Shown piece after piece: positions 4,398-8,583 of a stretch of 8,583 bases of DNA. Position 1 is the first letter of the stretch. Every line of letters starts with the position of its first letter. A program made the translations under genes and the position numbers. Origin of the DNA: Phycisphaerales bacterium (GTDB lineage: Bacteria > Planctomycetota > Phycisphaerae > Tepidisphaerales > Tepidisphaeraceae). The notes under the pieces were generated by a model. It worked only from the letters and a program-made list of their open reading frames with translations. It ran no database searches and was not told where the DNA came from. The stretch is taken from positions 1 to 8,583 of the forward strand of contig JAQGHH010000303.1 of the NCBI GenBank assembly GCA_028288945.1, written 5' to 3'.

Positions 4398-6782
4398 ATG
4401 GCGCGAACGGGTCACAGTCTCGGAAGGCTTGTGCTTGCGGCCGTGCTGCTGACGATCCTCGTCGGCGGCGCGCTGGGCTACCGTTCATGGAGCTCCCGCC
4501 ACAAGCGGACCGAAGTAACGCCGACCCCGGGTGCCCCGGCCGTCGCCACGTCCAAACCCGCCGCCGACGTCCCGGCTACGAAACCAGCGGAGCCGATCGT
4601 CCCGCATACGGTGCTCGACATCGTCCGGTCCGCCTACCCGGATTTTCCGACGACGCAGCCGCTGGGCGTGCCGCTCGACGTGTCGCAGGCGGCCCACCTC
4701 ATGCTTCGTGAGCCGGCATACCTGGGTGGAGGCATCCGGCAGGAACTCTGGATCACCCGCCCGGACGCGCCGCCCACGGAACAAGTGCTGAAGGACGCTG
4801 TCGACGGCAAGCAGGACGTGGACGCGCATGTGACGCGAGAGCGGGTGGCATTCGTGCATTGGATGCCGGACAACGCGGGGATCTGGCCGCCTTATCTTGT
4901 TTGCCCCAGAAGCGACGGAACCTATGAGGTCGTCTCGGCGGCTTTCGGCCGGCGGCCGCTGCCCGTCCGCCGGGACTATCGCTGGGAACACGCGATCTCG
5001 TGGGATGAAAAGGTGGTGGTGCCGTCGGCGTCGGGCGTGTCAGTCTTCCGATTCGCGCCGGACGTTTCCGAATCCTACCACGAGCTGATGGACCCGTCCC
5101 CGGCCACCGCCGCGGGCGCGGCGCCCGTGCTTGCCGAGCCCCGGGCGCTGCTGGACGCGTCGGGATTGATGGCGTGGATTCCCTGGGAGAATGGAAAGAC
5201 CGGCAGCCGTGGGGCGGGCCATTATGTGGACGCCAAAGGCGGCGGCAAATGGACGGCCTTGTCGCCCGATTCGGGCTGGCCGGAAAAAATCCTGCACATG
5301 GTTCCGCTGCTCGACGGCACGGTTCTGGTCATGAGCGTGAATGACGCCGGGGCGGTGCAAGTCGGCTTCAACACCCTCGAACACGCCGCAGTCAACGAAG
5401 AACAAGTCGCCAAACTTGTCGATGCCCTTTCCGAAACGGACGAGAAAAAACGGAAGGAGGCCTACGACCAGCTTTCGCAATACGGCTCAGGGATCTGGCC
5501 CGTCCTCGAAAAGCTGATGAACGATCAGCCGCCCGAGGCGCAGGCCCGCCTGCGGCAACTGCTCAAACAAAAAGCCGTGCCCACGCTCAATGGAATGGGA
5601 CTTCTGGGCGACAAATCCCTCAAGCTCGCGGCACGCCTGAGTGACGGCGGAACGGTCTTCTACGCCGAGCACGGCGTATCAATCCCCAATCCGCAGGACC
5701 CCGACGCCGGCCCAGATTTCCACACGCCCGCGTGGATCAGCATCCGCCCCGGCCGGCCGATCGAACTGCTGCCGCCCGTGCTGACCGAAGATCTTATCCC
5801 CGGAAAGAGCAGGCTCTACGCCGTCGGAAACGATTGGATCATCACCAACGACGCCCGCGGCCCGCGCCGATTCGTCGGCAACGGCTTCGTCACACTGCTC
5901 CGCAAGAGCGAGCACGGTTTCAGCGACTTCATTGGCATGGACCGTCGCGGCCGATGGATTTTCCGAAAGCCCGTTGCCGACCCGTCCGCCACTGCCCCGG
6001 CGACCGCCCCGTCCGATGCCGCGGCCGTGACATTGATCGTCGATCCGACACTCCCCGATCCGATCCCGCGCCTGCCGGTCTGGGTTTTCAAAACCGCCGA
6101 GACCGTCGGCTGGGATAAGGCGGGCTGGCCCGTCACCAAACGCGGCGGCGCATACACCCTCCACGAGGAAGGGTGGCAAGTCGTCGACGAGAAGGAGGAA
6201 ATCTTCACCCGCCCCGACCAGGTTCCTCCCATCACCGACCCGACCGCGACGACCGCCACTGCGCCATCGACAGAACCCGCGCCGACCACCGCGCCTGGCC
6301 CCACGACAGCGCCGCAAGCAACCGCGACGGCACCCTCTACCGCGCCGGCGACCACTCCCGCCGATCCGTCGCTGCTGTTGATCGATAAGGAGGGGAACCA
6401 CTACTTCGGCGGCCTCACCGACCTGCGCATCGTCACGCGCTTCGGCAAGGAATCCGTCTGGCCGCTCCCCCCATCGGCGAACGGTCCGGGCCCCGTATAT
6501 CTTGTGCGGACCGAGTCCGGCCGGTTGTTCCTGTTCAACGCGCCCGGACGGGTGCTGCGCATCAAACCGACTCCGGGCGAAGCGCAGCCGTATAAGGTCG
6601 AGAAGGCGTTTACGCACAACATTCCGACCGTCGATCACCCCACGCGCATCTGGCTCGACCCCGCCGACCGCATCATCATGGCGTGGGACAACCAGCTCGC
6701 GATCTTCTTCCCCGCGGGCTACATCCCGCCGGCCATCGCGGAAAAAATGCTGACGGACGGGGAGCCGGAGGAAGGGGAATGA
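4398..6782 (+). CDS. Large membrane-anchored or secreted protein, unknown function (planctomycete style)
   Basis: This is a 794-residue protein. An N-terminal membrane anchor or uncleaved signal spans about 11-28 (LVLAAVLLTILVGGALGY), followed by a Pro/Ala/Thr-rich linker (about 37-66). The rest would be outside the cytoplasm. The region about 68-335 is rich in short beta-type stretches with Trp and Gly, possibly propeller-like. Residues about 339-392 form a HEAT-like helical pair (VDALSETDEKKRKEAYDQL, then PEAQARLRQLLKQ), a segment I associate with planctomycete WD40 proteins. More beta-rich sequence follows, broken by Ala/Pro/Thr linkers at about 530-543 and 610-655, and the protein ends in an acidic tail (DGEPEEGE). 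No catalytic motif was recognised. ATG 4398 has AGGGG 6 bases upstream. It is divergent from the ANTAR gene and convergent with the HD gene. Coding status is firm; function is unknown. Confidence 0.85.
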   Translation: MARTGHSLGRLVLAAVLLTILVGGALGYRSWSSRHKRTEVTPTPGAPAVATSKPAADVPATKPAEPIVPHTVLDIVRSAYPDFPTTQPLGVPLDVSQAAHLMLREPAYLGGGIRQELWITRPDAPPTEQVLKDAVDGKQDVDAHVTRERVAFVHWMPDNAGIWPPYLVCPRSDGTYEVVSAAFGRRPLPVRRDYRWEHAISWDEKVVVPSASGVSVFRFAPDVSESYHELMDPSPATAAGAAPVLAEPRALLDASGLMAWIPWENGKTGSRGAGHYVDAKGGGKWTALSPDSGWPEKILHMVPLLDGTVLVMSVNDAGAVQVGFNTLEHAAVNEEQVAKLVDALSETDEKKRKEAYDQLSQYGSGIWPVLEKLMNDQPPEAQARLRQLLKQKAVPTLNGMGLLGDKSLKLAARLSDGGTVFYAEHGVSIPNPQDPDAGPDFHTPAWISIRPGRPIELLPPVLTEDLIPGKSRLYAVGNDWIITNDARGPRRFVGNGFVTLLRKSEHGFSDFIGMDRRGRWIFRKPVADPSATAPATAPSDAAAVTLIVDPTLPDPIPRLPVWVFKTAETVGWDKAGWPVTKRGGAYTLHEEGWQVVDEKEEIFTRPDQVPPITDPTATTATAPSTEPAPTTAPGPTTAPQATATAPSTAPATTPADPSLLLIDKEGNHYFGGLTDLRIVTRFGKESVWPLPPSANGPGPVYLVRTESGRLFLFNAPGRVLRIKPTPGEAQPYKVEKAFTHNIPTVDHPTRIWLDPADRIIMAWDNQLAIFFPAGYIPPAIAEKMLTDGEPEEGE

Positions 6783-6811
6783 GGGGCGGACCCCGAAGCC
6801 AGCAAGCAGAA

Positions 6812-6910
6812 TTTGAGGATCGATGATGGAGGATAGAGGATAGCGAATGGACCTGAGGCCCTAGCGAACCTCCGCCTTCCATCCTCCATCCTCAATCTTC
6901 CATCCTCAAA
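6812..6910. terminator. Large imperfect inverted repeat of GAGGAT units (possible bidirectional terminator)
   Basis: The arms are 6812-6841 and 6881-6910, pairing at 26 of 30 positions. The outer nine pairs, TTTGAGGAT with ATCCTCAAA, are perfect. Each arm is itself repetitive, with several GAGGAT or GGAGGAT units. The element occupies most of the 145-bp gap between two convergent genes, where a bidirectional terminator or a REP-like dispersed element is expected. Only short A/T runs flank the stem, so intrinsic termination is uncertain. The inverted repeat is seen directly; the terminator role is inferred from position. Confidence 0.5.
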
Positions 6911-6927
6911 CCTCTACCAGCCCTTCC

Positions 6928-7560
6928 CTACGCCACCATCCGCAGCGCCGCGGCGGTCGCGATCGTCACTTCGACCCGGCAATTCAGCATCTCTTCCAAC
7001 AAGCGGAATTTCTTCCGGCGGCTGTAGACCTTCCGCGCCTTGGGGCAGTCGCGATTCAGGTAACACGTGATGCGCAATTGGCGGCCTTCGCGGGCGATTA
7101 CGACTCGGGGCGAATCGAGCGAGCGACTGTCCAGCGCGTCCGCGGCGCGGAGCAAGGCCAGCAGCAGGCGCAGCCGATCGTGGTCATCCTTCGGGCGCAG
7201 TACTTCATCGCGGCCGGCGGGCGGGACGCGGCCTTTGTGGTAGAGCGTGAGGAAGGCAAGGGATCGGCGCTCGGTGCCGGTGAGGGGCAGGTCCGCGTCG
7301 TCACGGAGCATGCGGGCGCCCTCGGCGGGGTGGGTGTCGTCGTCGACCGCCCGGCCCACGTCGTGAACCGCCGCGGCCATGCGAAGCAGCCGCCGGTCGG
7401 CGTCCGCAAGGCGGTGCAGCGGGCCGGTCAGGTCGAAGAGCGTCGAGGCGATCGTCATCACGCGCTGCTCGTGCTCGATGGTCCCGAGGTGCCGGCCGAC
7501 CCAGCGCGTCAGGGCGTGCAGCTTCAGGCACAGGGGCTCTTCACGTCGATCCGTTCGCAT
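6928..7560 (-). CDS. Stand-alone HD-domain protein resembling the Ppx/GppA C-terminal HD region
   Basis: This is a 210-residue protein. The HD metal-site pattern is visible: H30 in IEHEQRV, H66-D67 in AAAVHDVGRAV, H77 in THPAEGARML, H108 in LYHKG and D141 in LLRAADALDSR. The order and wording match the C-terminal HD-like domain of exopolyphosphatase and guanosine pentaphosphate phosphatase (Ppx/GppA), whose N-terminal actin-like ASKHA domains are absent here. In full Ppx/GppA the catalytic site lies in the missing half, so this protein is probably not a polyphosphatase by itself. It may be a metal-dependent phosphohydrolase, or a partner of a separate Ppx. The C-terminal third (about 150-205) is basic, with SRRKKFRLLEEMLN. 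ATG 7560 has GGAG 7 bases upstream. It is divergent from the CDF gene and convergent with the 794-residue protein gene. Confidence 0.82.
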   Translation of the reverse strand: MRTDRREEPLCLKLHALTRWVGRHLGTIEHEQRVMTIASTLFDLTGPLHRLADADRRLLRMAAAVHDVGRAVDDDTHPAEGARMLRDDADLPLTGTERRSLAFLTLYHKGRVPPAGRDEVLRPKDDHDRLRLLLALLRAADALDSRSLDSPRVVIAREGRQLRITCYLNRDCPKARKVYSRRKKFRLLEEMLNCRVEVTIATAAALRMVA

Positions 7561-7840
7561 GCGCGGGCTCCGGTTGCGTTCCCTTTGTATCGTCGGAAAT
7601 CCGCTTCGGGCACATTATTTGGAAGGTGTTTTGAAAGTGTGAGCGGGCACAACGGTTCACTCCCAGCGCGAAGATGATGCGGTGCGATAACATCGGCCGG
7701 CGTGATGCTGCGGCTTTCAATCGGTTTCACAAGCTGCTCTCGGTTGAGCAAAGGGGGCTTCATCCCGTACGATGCGCTTCTGGGCACGGAAGGCACCGGG
7801 CACGTTCCCCGGGGTTCGGCGAGGGTCGCGGCTTGGTTGC

Positions 7841-8583
7841 ATGCGGAGCTTTTTCACGAACATCCCGAAGGTCGAGGCGCGGGCGGCGGTGGCGTCGCTG
7901 GTGTCTGGCGTTGCGCTGCTGGTCCTCAAGTTCGCGGCGTATTTCCTGACGAACTCTTCCGCCATCTTCACGGACGCGGTGGAATCAATCGTCAACGTCG
8001 CCGCCGCGGGGTTCGCGATTTACTCGCTGGGCATCGCCCATCGCCCGGCGGATGTCGATCATCCCTACGGGCACGGCAAGGTCGAGTTCCTCGCCGCGGG
8101 CTTTGAGGGGAGCATGATCCTGTCGGCCGCACTGGTCGCATCTGTCCGGGCGATTGACGCGATCATTCATCATGCCCCACTGCACTTCGCCGCCCTCGGT
8201 ATGGGCCTCGCGCTGATGGCGATCGCGCTGACCGTGAACGGCCTGCTGGGCGCGGCGCTGGTGCGCCTCGGCCGTCGTACGGGATCGGCAACGCTCGAGG
8301 CGGACGGCCACCACCTGCTCAGTGACGCCGTCACCAGCATGGCGGCGATCGTTGGCCTGCTGACGGTGCATCTCCTGTACAAGCGCTGGGAGTACGCCAG
8401 TTATGCCGATCCGATCGTGGCCCTGGCCGTCGCCTTCTACATCGGGCGCACGGGCGTACGCCTCATGCACGGCGCGGTGGGCGGCTTGATGGACCGGCAG
8501 GACGTGGAAGACGAGAAGCTCCTCAGCTCGATCCTCGACGCCCACGTCGGCCCCCACGGGAACGAGCCGCGGATTTGCAGCTA
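7841..8583 (+). CDS. Cation diffusion facilitator (CDF) family metal transporter, 3' truncated by window
   Basis: The frame is open to the window end, giving 247 codons plus 2 bases. CDF proteins are inner-membrane antiporters exporting divalent metals (Zn, Fe, Mn, Co or Cd) in exchange for protons. Visible marks: TM1 at about 15-36 (VASLVSGVALLVLKFAAYFL); the TM2 motif TDAVESIVN (44-52); the loop HPYGHGKVEF (74-83); the TM5 motif EADGHHLLSDAVTS (153-166), giving HxxxD at H158 and D162; and the end of the membrane domain at LMDRQDVED, followed by the start of the cytosolic C-terminal domain. TM2 offers E48 and N52 in place of the usual His/Asp and Asp, which may mark a subclade. Metal specificity cannot be read. 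An in-frame ATG at 7772 is an alternative start, adding 23 Arg-rich residues. Neither start has a well-spaced SD; 7841 is preferred because it gives a normal family N-terminus. Confidence 0.9.
   Translation, partial: MRSFFTNIPKVEARAAVASLVSGVALLVLKFAAYFLTNSSAIFTDAVESIVNVAAAGFAIYSLGIAHRPADVDHPYGHGKVEFLAAGFEGSMILSAALVASVRAIDAIIHHAPLHFAALGMGLALMAIALTVNGLLGAALVRLGRRTGSATLEADGHHLLSDAVTSMAAIVGLLTVHLLYKRWEYASYADPIVALAVAFYIGRTGVRLMHGAVGGLMDRQDVEDEKLLSSILDAHVGPHGNEPRICS

Noticed and set aside
5679..6638. Minus-strand open frame of 319 codons
   Set aside because: It is antisense to the 794-residue gene, very Gly/Arg-rich with no domain, which is usual for shadow frames in GC-rich DNA.
7078..7677. Plus-strand open frame of 199 codons
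   Set aside because: It is antisense to the HD gene, whose metal-site residues are all in place on the minus strand.
7561..7840. Search for promoter, RNA gene or small gene in the 280-bp gap between the HD and CDF genes
   Set aside because: An AT-richer patch on the minus strand (around 7610-7620) could hold a -10 element, but no matching -35 at proper spacing is seen, and no tRNA, riboswitch or convincing small gene is visible.
7985..8557. Minus-strand open frame of 190 codons
   Set aside because: It is antisense to the CDF transporter, whose family motifs lie on the plus strand; the antisense product is His/Arg-rich without a domain.

Overview
The window looks like chromosomal DNA from a GC-rich, Gram-negative-type bacterium, most likely a planctomycete or close relative, probably from a metagenome. 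The lineage is inferred from gene style: an SPFH protein of the YdjI type fused to a GYF_2 domain, a Tim44-like protein with zinc ribbons, and a large membrane-anchored protein with Pro/Thr/Ala linkers and a HEAT-like segment. No marker gene (rRNA, tRNA, ribosomal protein) is present to prove it. I see no mobile element, CRISPR array, rRNA or tRNA.

Layout from left to right. (1) Positions 1-81, minus strand: the first 27 codons of a protein with a signal peptide, cut by the window edge. (2) 135-1229, minus: SPFH/Band-7 (YdjI-like) protein with a C-terminal GYF_2 domain. (3) 1382-2932, plus, divergent from (2): membrane protein with a Gly/His-rich segment and two tandem Tim44-like plus zinc-ribbon modules. 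(4) 3066-3602, plus: unrecognised 178-residue protein, preceded by two hairpins. (5) 3609-4211, minus, convergent with (4): response regulator with REC and ANTAR domains. (6) 4398-6782, plus, divergent from (5): 794-residue membrane-anchored or secreted protein of unknown function. (7) 6928-7560, minus, convergent with (6): stand-alone HD-domain protein resembling the C-terminal HD region of Ppx/GppA phosphatases. (8) 7841 to the right edge, plus, divergent from (7): cation diffusion facilitator (CDF), cut by the window edge.

The genes mostly alternate in strand, so there is no long operon. The one pairing that suggests joint work is (2) with (3). A YdjI-type SPFH protein beside a membrane-bound zinc-ribbon protein recalls the PspA-YdjGHI membrane-stress system of Bacillus, although here the partner carries Tim44-like domains. 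Regulation by RNA is possible near the ANTAR gene, but no target matching the ANTAR consensus was found.

The strongest unexplained non-coding signals are two. One is a repeat cluster at 4243-4309: a perfect 15-bp inverted repeat interleaved with a 32-bp-period direct repeat, between the ANTAR gene and gene (6). The other is a large imperfect inverted repeat built from GAGGAT units at 6812-6910, between convergent genes (6) and (7).
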